From Prevotella melaninogenica (lineage in GTDB: Bacteria; Bacteroidota; Bacteroidia; Bacteroidales; Bacteroidaceae): DNA of 64,000 nucleotides. The position numbers and the translations under genes are program-made. Shown here piece after piece: positions 27,515 through 35,963 of this stretch. The first letter of the stretch is position 1; each line of letters starts with the position of its first letter. Under the pieces are notes generated by a model. That model did no database searches. It was not told the origin of the DNA and worked only from the letters and a program-made list of their open reading frames with translations. The DNA lies in contig NZ_AP018049.1 in the NCBI RefSeq assembly GCF_003609775.1, forward strand, positions 1,116,001 to 1,180,000, read 5' to 3'.

Positions 27515-28291
27515 TTATTCTCCCCACATCAATCTACGTGTATCGAAGACTGGACCTTCTGTACAAACGCACAGATTTCCTTCTGTCGTTTTCTCTACAC
27601 AGCACAGACAAGCACCAACACCGCACGCCATCATATTCTCTAACGAAGCCTCGCAAGGAATTGATGCCTCATGAGCATAACGTGCCACTGCCATCATCAT
27701 TGGCTTAGGACCACATGTCGAAATACGGTCAAAACGCTCTGTGGACAAAACAGAATGATTTGTAACAAAACCTTTCTCACCTATAGAACCATCCTCAGTA
27801 GTAATACATACCTTTCCATACTTCTCGAAAAGCGACACCTCTGCTAAGTCGGCTTCTGTACGAGCTCCCAACAAAAAGACAGGCGAACCGCCAGCATCCT
27901 TTATCTGCTTACCGAAATAAAGCAACGGAGCAACACCAACACCACCGCCTACAAGTAATACTCGTTCTGACGGACTTGTCAAAGGTGCAAACGTATTACC
28001 CAAAGGAAGCACGCAGTTTAACACGTCACCTTCACGTAGACGTGCAAGCGTGTGCGTACCTTCTCCAACAGTTGCAACAAGCAGCCACAACTCATTACGC
28101 TCTTTATCAACAAAATTAATGGAAATAGGACGGCGAAGAAAGGTAGAAGGCGAGCCGTCCACTCTCACCTCTACAAACTGACCAGGCAGCATCTCTGGAA
28201 GCGGTTTCTCATCTGTCAGCTTAATAAGGACATTCCTTGCATTGACACGTTCCACGGAAGATACCTTCAAGTCGAGGACATACTTCTTCAT
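27515..28291 (-). CDS. pyrK: Dihydroorotate dehydrogenase electron transfer subunit
   Basis: A 258-residue protein with a flavin-binding barrel (FLRRPISINFVD), a nucleotide-binding part (LLVGGGVGVAPLLYFG) and a C-terminal 2Fe-2S site CGVGACLCCVEKTTEGNLCVC. It carries electrons from PyrD FMN through its iron-sulfur cluster and FAD to NAD+. A 30-residue upstream extension is open but lies across the -7 box, so the start is ATG at 28291. It forms an operon with pyrD. Confidence 0.92.
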   Translation of the reverse strand: MKKYVLDLKVSSVERVNARNVLIKLTDEKPLPEMLPGQFVEVRVDGSPSTFLRRPISINFVDKERNELWLLVATVGEGTHTLARLREGDVLNCVLPLGNTFAPLTSPSERVLLVGGGVGVAPLLYFGKQIKDAGGSPVFLLGARTEADLAEVSLFEKYGKVCITTEDGSIGEKGFVTNHSVLSTERFDRISTCGPKPMMMAVARYAHEASIPCEASLENMMACGVGACLCCVEKTTEGNLCVCTEGPVFDTRRLMWGE

Positions 28292-28315
28292 CTTGCTTTG
28301 CTTTTTAAAACTATG

Positions 28316-28323
28316 CAAATATA
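28316..28323 (-). promoter_or_regulatory. -7 box of the pyrK-pyrD unit
   Basis: Minus-strand TATATTTG lies 24 bp upstream of the pyrK ATG and decides its start. Confidence 0.65.
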
Positions 28324-28486
28324 GGTAAAATATCCCGATTATAGACTGATTGAAGAAAAAAACAGAAAGAAATCCTTTCAAAATGAGTAATGCCCATAAA
28401 CATCTATCACATTAATAACACAATTAACACCTTTATATATAATCAGAAAGAAACTATCTTATGCTTTTTCAGTCTCCGTGCTATAA

Positions 28487-28552
28487 CCCAGCACATAATG
28501 TGTTAGTTCCTAACACACATGGTGTGGATGATTAGCACGATATGTGCTAAGG
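28487..28552. repeat. CAC-N5-GTG modular intergenic repeat, copy 4
   Basis: Modules GCACATAATGTGT, ACACACATGGTGT and GCACGATATGTGC, each palindromic at the ends. The GGAGCATCA linker is degenerate in this copy. Confidence 0.6.
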
Positions 28553-28709
28553 GGGTAAACATCTCGAAAAACAACAAAGTAAGCTATGACACGCTGTAAA
28601 TCCTTGTATCAACAACCTTTGTATGAGATTGAATCACTTCTTTCGGAGGAATTAATCAGATAATAGATGTTTTTCAAAGTTAAACCTTGAAAACTTACCG
28701 AATCGATAT

Positions 28710-28916
28710 TAAGCAGAGGTGAAACTAACGGCAAGGTATTCAGTTATGGAAGTTTTTTCAGTTCTCTTCTTCAGCTACCTTTGTGTGAAGATTGTCCAGA
28801 AGATATCAATGCGCTTACAAGACAGTTCAACCAGGGTCCTGACACGCTGTTACCTTGTGCTGACCTTACCAATACTGAACATCTACCGAGATTTACAATG
28901 AACATAAGACAAGCGA
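28710..28916 (+). pseudogene. Remnant of an IS1380-like transposase (N-terminal part)
   Basis: Two frames each carry part of one protein. One gives VMEVFSVLFFSYLC. The next gives CEDCPEDINALTRQF and GPDTLLPCADL, ending at TAG 28914-28916. Together they resemble the IS1380-family segment with a YLC..GDC.EDI block and a following SADT-type block. At least one frameshift near 28785-28795 and the missing remainder mean it is non-functional. The family assignment is from memory of the motif. Confidence 0.42.
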
Positions 28917-29147
28917 GAAGAACATAGACATACAAAATATTGACTTCGTAAGCTCATATCTGCCCCTTTCTTTTATGTTCGAAAATATAGTTTTTATGAT
29001 GAATACTGCTGAATACAAACAAAATAGAGCAAAACTTTCTATACATAAATTGAAGAGTAAGAAAAGAGACGATAAGACACTATGTAATTGCTTTATCAAG
29101 TTTAAATAAATAGTCCGCTTCCAACATACGATTCCTTAGATTTACAC

Positions 29148-29232
29148 TTTCCTGTCACTACTGTCACCCAAAGAGAGTGTATAACTAATTAGTTTATAAG
29201 GAGTTTGTGCTAAATGTTAAAATGACAGCAAA
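29148..29232. repeat. 84-bp TGTCA element, copy B
   Basis: Ends TTTCCTGTCACT and ATGTTAAAATGACAGCAAA, with TAACTAATTAGTTTA in the middle. Confidence 0.8.
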
Positions 29233-29510
29233 CTAAATCGAAAATAGTTTTGTAAGTAAACGCTTAAATTTAAGTCTATCGTAACACCTCAAAACTCTGG
29301 ATAGACATGATAAAAACGTAAGAACCCAGTAGTATTAATAAGAGAAAAGATCTTTGTGGGCTTAAAGTTCGTTTGCATGCTATAAACACCTATTTCTTTA
29401 TAGTAAGAGCAAATACATCAAAATAGAAACAAAGGCTTGTAAGAAAGACTACATAGACTCCTATAGAATAATGTACGCTACTTAGAAATTGTTTTAAGAG
29501 ATATCTAATG

Positions 29511-29563
29511 TAACTTTGCACTCGGAAGTTAACGAATACGTTTACAAACTCCGAGTGCTATTC
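29511..29563 (+). other. -7 box followed directly by a hairpin (candidate short RNA)
   Basis: TAACTTTG at 29511-29518, with ATTG 19 bp upstream, is followed immediately by CACTCGGA, which pairs with TCCGAGTG near 29553-29562. The hairpin may also serve as the terminator of the XRE gene on the minus strand. The T-tract is weak on both sides. Confidence 0.4.
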
Positions 29564-29592
29564 TTTGAATATCATTTTCACATTCCGAAGGC

Positions 29593-30063
29593 TTACTTCT
29601 TTGGAACAAAAGTCTCCCATGTTTGGTCATCAAAGAAGATACGAATCTCTGTGATACGCCGTTGCGGTTTGTCAATATATTTTACCGCTGTGCGAGACGG
29701 ACTTTTGTACATATTATCACTATATGGAGAGTTTATCTGTTCCGACTCTGGTAGTGAGGAGGGGGTAGGATTAGGAAAGTCAAGCATACCTTCAGAGACT
29801 CCAGGAGACATCATACCAGCTTCTCCAGATGAAGAATTAGGTTCAGTAACCTGATCCTTAAACATAGGTCCTTGTCCATACAGAAGCCAATCAAGATTAA
29901 TCTTTGTAAACTTACTCTTGATAGCCTCAACTGTATTTAGAGTCGGTTTAGTTCTACCAGTAAAAATACTACTAAGAGATGCTGATGAGATTCCTATGAA
30001 ATCTGCGAAAGTTTGTTGAGTCATGTGCTGACTCTCCATAAGCTGTCTGATTCGATCTTTCAT
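29593..30063 (-). CDS. XRE-family helix-turn-helix protein
   Basis: A 156-residue protein. The N-terminal HTH (about 1-60) has MTQQTFADFIGISSASLSSIFTGRTKPTLNT, then NLDWLLYGQGPMF, a signature common in Bacteroidota HTH regulators. The middle (70-115) is Ser/Pro/Glu-rich and probably disordered. The C-terminus RRITEIRIFFDDQTWETFVPKK is short and basic. The longer frame starts with TTG at 30069; I prefer ATG at 30063. A palindrome between the -7 box and the start suggests autoregulation. Its targets are unknown, and it is not next to phage genes. Confidence 0.85.
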   Translation of the reverse strand: MKDRIRQLMESQHMTQQTFADFIGISSASLSSIFTGRTKPTLNTVEAIKSKFTKINLDWLLYGQGPMFKDQVTEPNSSSGEAGMMSPGVSEGMLDFPNPTPSSLPESEQINSPYSDNMYKSPSRTAVKYIDKPQRRITEIRIFFDDQTWETFVPKK

Positions 30064-30091
30064 ATCCAAATTCTATCGTTCGTTAGCAAAT

Positions 30092-30124
30092 AGAGAAGTT
30101 TTTTAGCTGATTAGCTACTTCTCT
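30092..30124. promoter_or_regulatory. Inverted repeat upstream of the XRE gene (candidate operator)
   Basis: AGAGAAGT (30092-30099) and ACTTCTCT (30117-30124) flank a 17-bp centre. It lies between the -7 box and the start codon, where a repressor would block transcription. Confidence 0.55.
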
Positions 30125-30134
30125 AAGAACTTTA

Positions 30135-30142
30135 CAAAGGTA
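30135..30142 (-). promoter_or_regulatory. -7 box of the XRE gene
   Basis: Minus-strand TACCTTTG, 71 bp upstream of ATG 30063. Confidence 0.6.
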
Positions 30143-30790
30143 AACATAATATTTTAAATATCAAAATAATGAGTTGATGATATTTCATTTGTATATCTAA
30201 CTTTTGATATTTACATTTTACAAACACAAAGGGCTAAGTATGTGCAATTCTAATATACATTTACAAAACGATATATACAAACCTATATAATATCAAAGGA
30301 ATAAATAAGCCGAAAACTCTAAATTACTGGCTATAAACAACCTTTATTGGCATATACAAACCTAAAACAGCCGAATATGCAATAAAAAGGGAGATAACAA
30401 GAGTTTAAGCTGATAATAGTATTAATAAATTATAATAAACATCTGATTAACAATGTATTATATATTAAAACTGCTTAGTGCATGAAAATGCATATTGATT
30501 TATAAACGTAAATACTTTAATTTTGATTTGCAAATACATTTTTGTGTGTGCAATTTTCAATATAAAAACTATCCGTATTATTCAACATATACAAACATAA
30601 AATATAAAAATACCTGTTTTTTATTTCACAAAACTAAAACTAAAAGAATGTGAAACATAAATCAATTATTACGAAAAAGTCCCATTTTTTGCGTGCTTAA
30701 AGTATTTACGAACAAGGGTAAAGAAGTCGAAAAATACGCGAAAAATGGAGAGGACAAAATGAGTTAACTACACTATAAATCAATAGGAAA
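30143..30790. other. AT-rich gene-free interval
   Basis: About 650 bp, very AT-rich, no supported ORF. A short motif ATATACAAAC recurs near 30270, 30352 and 30590. Confidence 0.6.
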
Positions 30791-30795
30791 CATAA

Positions 30796-30823
30796 AAAAA
30801 GCACCCTTTTCAGAGTGCTCCTT
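30796..30823 (-). terminator. Terminator of holA
   Basis: GAGCACTCT pairs with AGGGTGCT on the minus strand, followed by TTTTTTTATG. It lies 78 bp after the stop codon. Confidence 0.75.
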
Positions 30824-30900
30824 TTAGCTTAAAATATCATGATTTCGGGTAAAAATAAGTGATTTTTATGCCCCAAAAGCATCAAAAGTCCTACTACTTT

Positions 30901-31926
30901 TTAGTGAAGTATGAAAAAAATAAGCTCTTTCATCAAATCTCCTGCACCAGTATTAGGATTATCCAATCCTTTACTCTTTCCATCAATATCTCGAATCATA
31001 GAAATTATGTCCATCGTTTTACGAGCTGAATAATTCTTTTGGCCTATTACGAAATCTTTAGCTCCCCATGTATTACGCAAATCTAAAGCAGCAGCGATAT
31101 CTTGCTCTGTATTTTTTCGAGGAGAATAATGAACTATCATCAAACTTTGGAAATAAGAAAAGAGTAATGGGAGAAAAGAATAAAGAGAACCAGCCTTAGG
31201 ATTATTGTCAAAATATTTCACAATCTGATTTGCCTTAAAACAATCCTTCTGTACAATCGCGTTTCTAAGTTCGAACGCATTGAAATCTTTACTGACACCA
31301 ATCTCCTTCTCCACTACTTCTGGTGTCACCATAAGATTGTCTGCAGGAAGAGAGATAAGCACTTTATCCAACTCAGAAGTAAGACGACTAAGATCTGCAC
31401 CAATATGATCAGCTATTATCTGACATGCCTTTGGGTCAATACTAACTTTCCTCTCCTTCAAATAACTTTGGATAAAATCAGGGAGCTGATAGTCGCGCAA
31501 CTTCTTACTTTCAAAAACGACACCCACTGCCTGTGCTAAACCAACAGTTTTCTTACGTGCGTCAATTTTCCCGTTTTTATGGCACCATACAAGGATGGTT
31601 GATTTTACGGGATTTTTGAGATACTTCTCGAGTGCTTCCAAAGAACGAATATTCTGCGCCTCTTTAACTATGATAACCTGATACTCCGCCATCATAGGAT
31701 AACGTCGTGCCATATCCGCTACCTGAACAGCTGTAACGTCTGATCCAAAACAGATAGTCTGATTAAAGTCTCGTTCCTCTGGAGACAGAACATGCTCTGC
31801 TATATAACCAGAAATCTGATCGATATAATAAGACTCTTCTCCCATCAGCATATAGATGGGAGCAAAATTCTTATTTTTCAGATCCTGCATAATACTCTGA
31901 AATGTTGGTCCTTGCTTTGGTGGCAT
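30901..31926 (-). CDS. holA: DNA polymerase III subunit delta
   Basis: A 341-residue clamp-loader subunit that opens the beta clamp. The start PIYMLMGEESYYIDQISGYI is the conserved N-terminal motif that contacts the clamp. The AAA+-like fold continues with degenerate motifs (no Walker A, as usual for delta) and the C-terminal collar domain (about 215-341) with FNAFELRNAIV. It works with DnaX, encoded at 58828-60639. Its start codon region overlaps a plus-strand promoter. Confidence 0.9.
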   Translation of the reverse strand: MPPKQGPTFQSIMQDLKNKNFAPIYMLMGEESYYIDQISGYIAEHVLSPEERDFNQTICFGSDVTAVQVADMARRYPMMAEYQVIIVKEAQNIRSLEALEKYLKNPVKSTILVWCHKNGKIDARKKTVGLAQAVGVVFESKKLRDYQLPDFIQSYLKERKVSIDPKACQIIADHIGADLSRLTSELDKVLISLPADNLMVTPEVVEKEIGVSKDFNAFELRNAIVQKDCFKANQIVKYFDNNPKAGSLYSFLPLLFSYFQSLMIVHYSPRKNTEQDIAAALDLRNTWGAKDFVIGQKNYSARKTMDIISMIRDIDGKSKGLDNPNTGAGDLMKELIFFILH

Positions 31927-31946
31927 TTACTTTTTTATTAACTTTG
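31916..31946 (+). promoter_or_regulatory. Consensus promoter reading toward the HsdR_N gene
   Basis: TTTG at 31916-31919 and TAACTTTG at 31939-31946 with 19 bp between, an exact match to the consensus. It gives a leader of about 200 nt and starts inside the holA 5' end on the opposite strand. Confidence 0.75.
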
Positions 31947-32060
31947 CATAAAAGATAAACCATATACACAAGTAAGAAATATAAGGATATAAACCTATAT
32001 TGATAGAAAAACTATCTAAGGGAATACATCTCCCAAAGTCTTACGGTATGGTCTTTCATG

Positions 32061-32091
32061 CAAAGTTAATAGAAAAGAGATAGAAAACAAA
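32061..32091 (-). promoter_or_regulatory. Consensus promoter of holA
   Basis: On the minus strand TTTG (32091-32088), 19 bp, TAACTTTG (32068-32061). The leader to the holA ATG is about 130 nt. It faces the promoter at 31916-31946, so the two leaders overlap in antisense. Confidence 0.75.
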
Positions 32092-32149
32092 ATTTTCATT
32101 TGACTTTCAACATACACTTTACACCTTATTATATATAAGATATTTAGAT

Positions 32150-32599
32150 ATGATGCAGCTTAACCTCCCTCCTTACCAGATTAGAGTAAGAGAGGTAAAC
32201 GGACGAAAGCAGATTTTTGATGTACTCCGCAGGAAGTATGTAGCACTTACTCCTGAGGAATGGGTACGCCAACACTTTATTCATTACCTCATTGAGCATA
32301 AGAGCTACCCTGTTACCCTACTTGCTAACGAGGTTCCACTACAAGTAGGTGAGAAGAAAGTCCGCGCTGATAGTGTACTTTACGACAATCAGCTTCATCC
32401 GAGGATGATTATTGAATACAAAGCACCTACCATACCATTGACGCAGAAGGTTTTTGAGCAGATATCTGTTTATAACCTCCTACTCCACGTTGATTATCTG
32501 ATTGTATCAAATGGCTTAGATACCTATATCTGTAAAATGGATTATGAGAATCAAACATACGCATTTCTCGAGACGATTCCAGACTATCAAAACATTTAA
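32150..32599 (+). CDS. HsdR N-terminal-like (type I restriction nuclease fold) protein
   Basis: A 149-residue protein of the HSDR_N_2 type (PD-(D/E)xK fold), short and free-standing. RYVALTPEEWVRQHFIHYL, KKVRADSVLYD and MIIEYKAPTI give the expected D...E-x-K arrangement (Asp in RADSVLYD, E and K in IEYKAP). Such proteins sit beside holA in many Bacteroidota and are unlikely to be part of a restriction system, since no hsdM or hsdS is here. The function is unknown. MMQL gives two possible starts one codon apart. Confidence 0.8.
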   Translation: MMQLNLPPYQIRVREVNGRKQIFDVLRRKYVALTPEEWVRQHFIHYLIEHKSYPVTLLANEVPLQVGEKKVRADSVLYDNQLHPRMIIEYKAPTIPLTQKVFEQISVYNLLLHVDYLIVSNGLDTYICKMDYENQTYAFLETIPDYQNI

Positions 32600-32672
32600 C
32601 AATATAGTTGTTTAAACCTCATATATACGTTCTATTAATCTTTACAATCAATGAAGTAATATACTTTGGCAC

Positions 32673-32680
32673 TATCTTTG
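32673..32680 (+). promoter_or_regulatory. -7 box of the TerB/DnaJ gene
   Basis: TATCTTTG, 58 bp upstream of the ATG at 32739. Confidence 0.55.
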
Positions 32681-32738
32681 TTTATAAGTCCGTATGAAAC
32701 TATAAACAGAAGTTATTTCATATAATATAGAAGAAGAC

Positions 32739-33545
32739 ATGGCAATTGGAAAATGGATTGGTGGCGCATTAGGCTGGATACTTAGCGGAAATATGCTGGG
32801 AGGCTTAGTGGGCTATTGTATAGGTACTATACTTGACGAAGCGATTACAGGCGATAATAAAGATGATAGACAAAATGGATATGGAGATCAGAGCCATTTT
32901 GGAGATGCACGTCCTTTTGAAGAAGACCGCAATTCCTTTTTATTCTCGATGCTCGTCCTTTCCTCCTATATTATAAAAGCCGATGGGAGGATAATGCACT
33001 CTGAAATGGAGTATGTACGCCAATTCCTTCGTCATAACTTCGGTGAGCAGGCTGTAAGCCAAGGAGAATCAATTCTACTAAAGTTATTTGACTTACAGAA
33101 GCAACAAGGACCTTACCAATTTAAAGAAACAATCCGTAAGAGCTGCATAGAGATACATTTTCATACGAGTGATAGTCAACGACTACAACTACTAAATTAC
33201 CTTGTCATCATAGCAAAAGCAGATGGCACAGTAAGCCCAGAAGAAGTTCTTGCACTAAAGGAGATAGCCCTATATCTTGGGCTTTCAGCTCAAGACGTAG
33301 AGTCCATGCTTAACTTAGAAAGTGGAGCAAAAGCAAGTAGCAACATTGAAGATGCCTATAAAGCATTAGGGGTATCTCCATCAGCAACAGACGATGAGGT
33401 CAAGGCTGCTTACCGCAAGATGGCACTTAAACATCATCCAGACCGTGTTTCTACGCTTGGAGAAGATATTCGAAAGGCTGCTGAGAAGAAATTCCAAGAG
33501 ATTAATGATGCCAAAGAAAGAATCTATAAAGCAAGAGGACTGTGA
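32739..33545 (+). CDS. TerB- and J-domain protein (DjlA-like)
   Basis: A 268-residue protein. The start has a glycine-rich hydrophobic stretch (about 5-35), probably membrane-associated. TerB-like helices (about 60-185) contain the repeated acidic pattern KADGRIMHSEMEYVRQFL and KADGTVSPEEVLALKEIA. The C-terminal J domain (about 200-268) has AYRKMALKHHPDRVS with HPD, which stimulates Hsp70 (DnaK). This is the domain order of DjlA. The role in this organism is unknown beyond chaperone cooperation. Confidence 0.88.
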   Translation: MAIGKWIGGALGWILSGNMLGGLVGYCIGTILDEAITGDNKDDRQNGYGDQSHFGDARPFEEDRNSFLFSMLVLSSYIIKADGRIMHSEMEYVRQFLRHNFGEQAVSQGESILLKLFDLQKQQGPYQFKETIRKSCIEIHFHTSDSQRLQLLNYLVIIAKADGTVSPEEVLALKEIALYLGLSAQDVESMLNLESGAKASSNIEDAYKALGVSPSATDDEVKAAYRKMALKHHPDRVSTLGEDIRKAAEKKFQEINDAKERIYKARGL

Positions 33546-33656
33546 GTAAAGTTGAAGAATTTATAGTGGACAAGTAGACTGGTTTATATTAAACCAGCAA
33601 TTGCTAATAAAATTATAACAAGCATTTTCAATAAGAGACAATCATAAAATTGCACT

Positions 33657-34403
33657 ATGGCAACAAGACTTAAAATAAAAACAACAGAAGGTGATATCAT
33701 TATTCGCCTTTATGACGAGACTCCAAAACATCGTGATAACTTCCTAAAGCTGGTAAAAGAAGAATACTTCAACGGTACTCTCTTTCACCGAGTGATAAAG
33801 GACTTTATGATACAAGGTGGTGATCCAGATAGCAAAAATGCACCTAAGGGTAAGATGTTAGGTACAGGTGGACCCGATTATACCATTCCTGCTGAGTTTG
33901 TTTATCCACAATACTTCCATAAACGTGGTGCCTTAAGCGCAGCCCGTACTGGTGACGAAGTGAATCCTAATAGAGAAAGTAGTGGTAGCCAGTTCTATAT
34001 TGTATGGGGAAAGACCTTTAAACCTGCAGAGCTGAAGCAAATGGAGCATCAGATGGCAATGCAACAAGAACAACAGGTATTCAATCAACTTACACGAGAA
34101 CATCACGAGGAGATAATGAATTTAAGACGTAATCGTGACCGTGCAGGACTGCAAGAACTACAAGATAAACTGATAGAACAAACAAAGACTATCTGCAAGG
34201 AACAAGGTAAGCCGACCTTTACAAAAGAACAAATAGAAGTTTACACCAATGTTGGCGGTACTCCTTTCTTAGATAACCAGTACACCGTCTTCGGCGAGGT
34301 GGAGGAAGGTCTTGATATTGTTGAACGTATACAAAACTGCGATACAGACCGCAATGATCGCCCAACAGAAGATGTTAAGATAGAAACTATAGACTTATTG
34401 TAA
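33657..34403 (+). CDS. Cyclophilin-type peptidyl-prolyl isomerase
   Basis: A 248-residue PPIase with no signal peptide, so cytoplasmic. Visible: FHRVIKDFMIQGGDP (catalytic Arg and Phe region), SSGSQFYIVWGKT and DNQYTVFGEVEEGLDIVE. A charged, coiled-coil-like insertion of about 80 residues (about 125-205, EQQVFNQLTREHHEE) splits the barrel, a feature of Bacteroidota cyclophilins. It accelerates proline isomerisation during folding. It is a single gene before a shared terminator. Confidence 0.9.
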   Translation: MATRLKIKTTEGDIIIRLYDETPKHRDNFLKLVKEEYFNGTLFHRVIKDFMIQGGDPDSKNAPKGKMLGTGGPDYTIPAEFVYPQYFHKRGALSAARTGDEVNPNRESSGSQFYIVWGKTFKPAELKQMEHQMAMQQEQQVFNQLTREHHEEIMNLRRNRDRAGLQELQDKLIEQTKTICKEQGKPTFTKEQIEVYTNVGGTPFLDNQYTVFGEVEEGLDIVERIQNCDTDRNDRPTEDVKIETIDLL

Positions 34404-34437
34404 GCCTATATAATGAAACATTAAATGACACAACATT

Positions 34438-34476
34438 CCTTGTATAGTTATTTCTTGTTGGAATAACTATACAAGG
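34438..34476. terminator. Bidirectional terminator between cyclophilin and TM2 genes
   Basis: CCTTGTATAGTTATT (34438-34452) pairs perfectly with AATAACTATACAAGG (34462-34476) around a 9-base loop. It lies between converging genes. Confidence 0.8.
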
Positions 34477-34510
34477 ATAATCTTATTTAACCCAGCAGGT
34501 TTAATCTTTC

Positions 34511-34852
34511 TTAGCGAAGATAGTATGACAGAAGCTCCAAGTTCTTCTGCTTAGTAGCATCTACTATCAAGAAGATATCTATAAGCCACCAGATACCACA
34601 ACCACCACCTGTCAACAACTTACCAATACCTAAACCAACATCACCAATATAAAAACGGTCAACACCGAGTGTCCCGATAAATATTGACAAAAGAATTGAT
34701 AGCAAAGGATCTTTCATCTGAGAGTGGAGAGCCAATATCTCTGACTCACTAATATCAGTGTTTTCCAATCTTGTACGAACACTCGGAATACTTCCTGCAG
34801 GGATTTTTGATGAAAGCATCATCAATATATGATTCACCTTTTCTGATTCCAT
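34511..34852 (-). CDS. TM2 domain-containing protein
   Basis: A 113-residue protein. A soluble N-terminus (about 1-45) is followed by the TM2 domain with two helices and the family signature GTLGVDRFYIGDVGLGIGKLL, GGCGIWWLIDIFLI. TM2 proteins are membrane proteins of unknown function. It is the last gene of a trio with a DUF2752 and a CD225 gene on the same strand (59 bp from the former). Confidence 0.85.
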   Translation of the reverse strand: MESEKVNHILMMLSSKIPAGSIPSVRTRLENTDISESEILALHSQMKDPLLSILLSIFIGTLGVDRFYIGDVGLGIGKLLTGGGCGIWWLIDIFLIVDATKQKNLELLSYYLR

Positions 34853-34911
34853 AATGATTATCTTAGGTTTAATAATTTACATAACTTTACATGCTCTCAA
34901 ACTCATATCCA

Positions 34912-35292
34912 CTATATTTTTAGGATGTTTCTCACAATAAACCAAATGAAAAAGAGGGTTATATACAACCATATAAGCCGCTTATCTTCTATTACCTTTG
35001 TGAGACTATCCTTAGCCTTCCCTTTTGGAAGTAAGGCACGTACTCCAAACGATAATATGTATGGTCCAGAAAATAGAAGAAAATAATTATAGTGAATTGC
35101 TTCTGAAAACCGCCCTTGCAATAAAGCATGCAACGCACGTTGAATGCCACAACCAGGACATTGTAACCCTGTTGCGACCTTAAGGAGACATTTAGGTGCC
35201 CATAAAGTCGTAACAGGGTTATAGAAATAATACAGAATTAATAGGAAGGCTCCCAAACAGAGCCAACCTATACACTTTATAGTATGTTTCAA
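34912..35292 (-). CDS. DUF2752 membrane protein
   Basis: A 126-residue membrane protein with the DUF2752 signature CPGCGIQRALHALLQGRFSEAI near 44-65 and two to three helices (about 7-24, 70-88, 105-122). No ATG lies near the expected start. The frame opens with TTG at 35292, four bases after the CD225 stop codon, so I infer TTG initiation by coupling. The Cys pair might bind metal, but the function is unknown. Confidence 0.8.
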   Translation of the reverse strand: MKHTIKCIGWLCLGAFLLILYYFYNPVTTLWAPKCLLKVATGLQCPGCGIQRALHALLQGRFSEAIHYNYFLLFSGPYILSFGVRALLPKGKAKDSLTKVIEDKRLIWLYITLFFIWFIVRNILKI

Positions 35293-35296
35293 GGAT

Positions 35297-35599
35297 TTAG
35301 TGAGATCCAGCCATTGTGCTCAATGCAGCCAAACCACCGAAGCAAACAAAATAAAGGATAGAACCAATTAGACCCACAACAATACCAATAATACTCCACT
35401 TTTTAGCGTCATTAGCAGCTAAAACAGCTTCATCGTATTGTTTCATCATATAAAGCTCGTTCACCTTCATTGCACGAATGATTGCATAGATACCTGCTGG
35501 CAAACAGCAACATACAGTTGTGAAAATCGCAAGAGCCAAATTGTTATTTGGCTTAGGAGTATTCATTTCTTCCATAACTTTTTTGAGCCGACTCCCCAT
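35297..35599 (-). CDS. CD225/dispanin-family protein
   Basis: A 100-residue protein with two membrane helices. About 20-42 carries NNLALAIFTTVCCCLPAGIYAI, the double-cysteine and proline pattern of the dispanin (IFITM-like) domain, followed by ANDAKKWSIIGIVVG and the second helix (70-92). An N-terminal start at MEEMNTPKP is also possible. It is the first of the trio CD225, DUF2752, TM2. Bacterial members have no established function. Confidence 0.85.
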   Translation of the reverse strand: MGSRLKKVMEEMNTPKPNNNLALAIFTTVCCCLPAGIYAIIRAMKVNELYMMKQYDEAVLAANDAKKWSIIGIVVGLIGSILYFVCFGGLAALSTMAGSH

Positions 35600-35963
35600 G
35601 GCATTTTTTCTGTTTTATTAATTGAACCACGTTGCTACTATGGTGGGGAAGTCTTAAGTGACACCTCTTCACAAACGGGCTATTGTTTTCAGCTATTACT
35701 TAACTGAGGACAAATTTAAGTAATTTAGATTAAATATACAAGCTAAAGAAAGACTTTTCTTTCTATCACAAACAAAAAAAATACATTTTAAACAAATATA
35801 ACATCTATAAATATGCCAAGAAGAGCGAGTAAACCTAATTAGTTTATCTTTCCACAAAAACATCAGGAATTCTTTAATATGTTAAAACAATCACAAAACT
35901 TTATACATTCTTCCCTAAGTTCATAAACAAAGTCAAATAAACCGAGAAACTTCCATAAACAAT

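Larger units (their letters stand above)
28324..29510. other. Gene-poor interval with repeats and a transposase remnant
   Basis: About 1.2 kb without an intact gene. It contains a CAC-N5-GTG repeat (28487-28552), a decayed transposase piece (about 28710-28916) and the TGTCA element copy B (29148-29232). The rest is AT-rich. Confidence 0.7.

Noticed and set aside
28719..28901. 60-codon ORF as an independent gene
   Set aside because: It is one frame of the decayed transposase; the matching part continues in another frame.
29593..30063. Prophage repressor
   Set aside because: No integrase or phage structural genes lie nearby.
32150..32599. Type I restriction system
   Set aside because: Only the HsdR N-terminal-like domain is present, without helicase, hsdM or hsdS; the holA neighbourhood is a usual place for this short protein.
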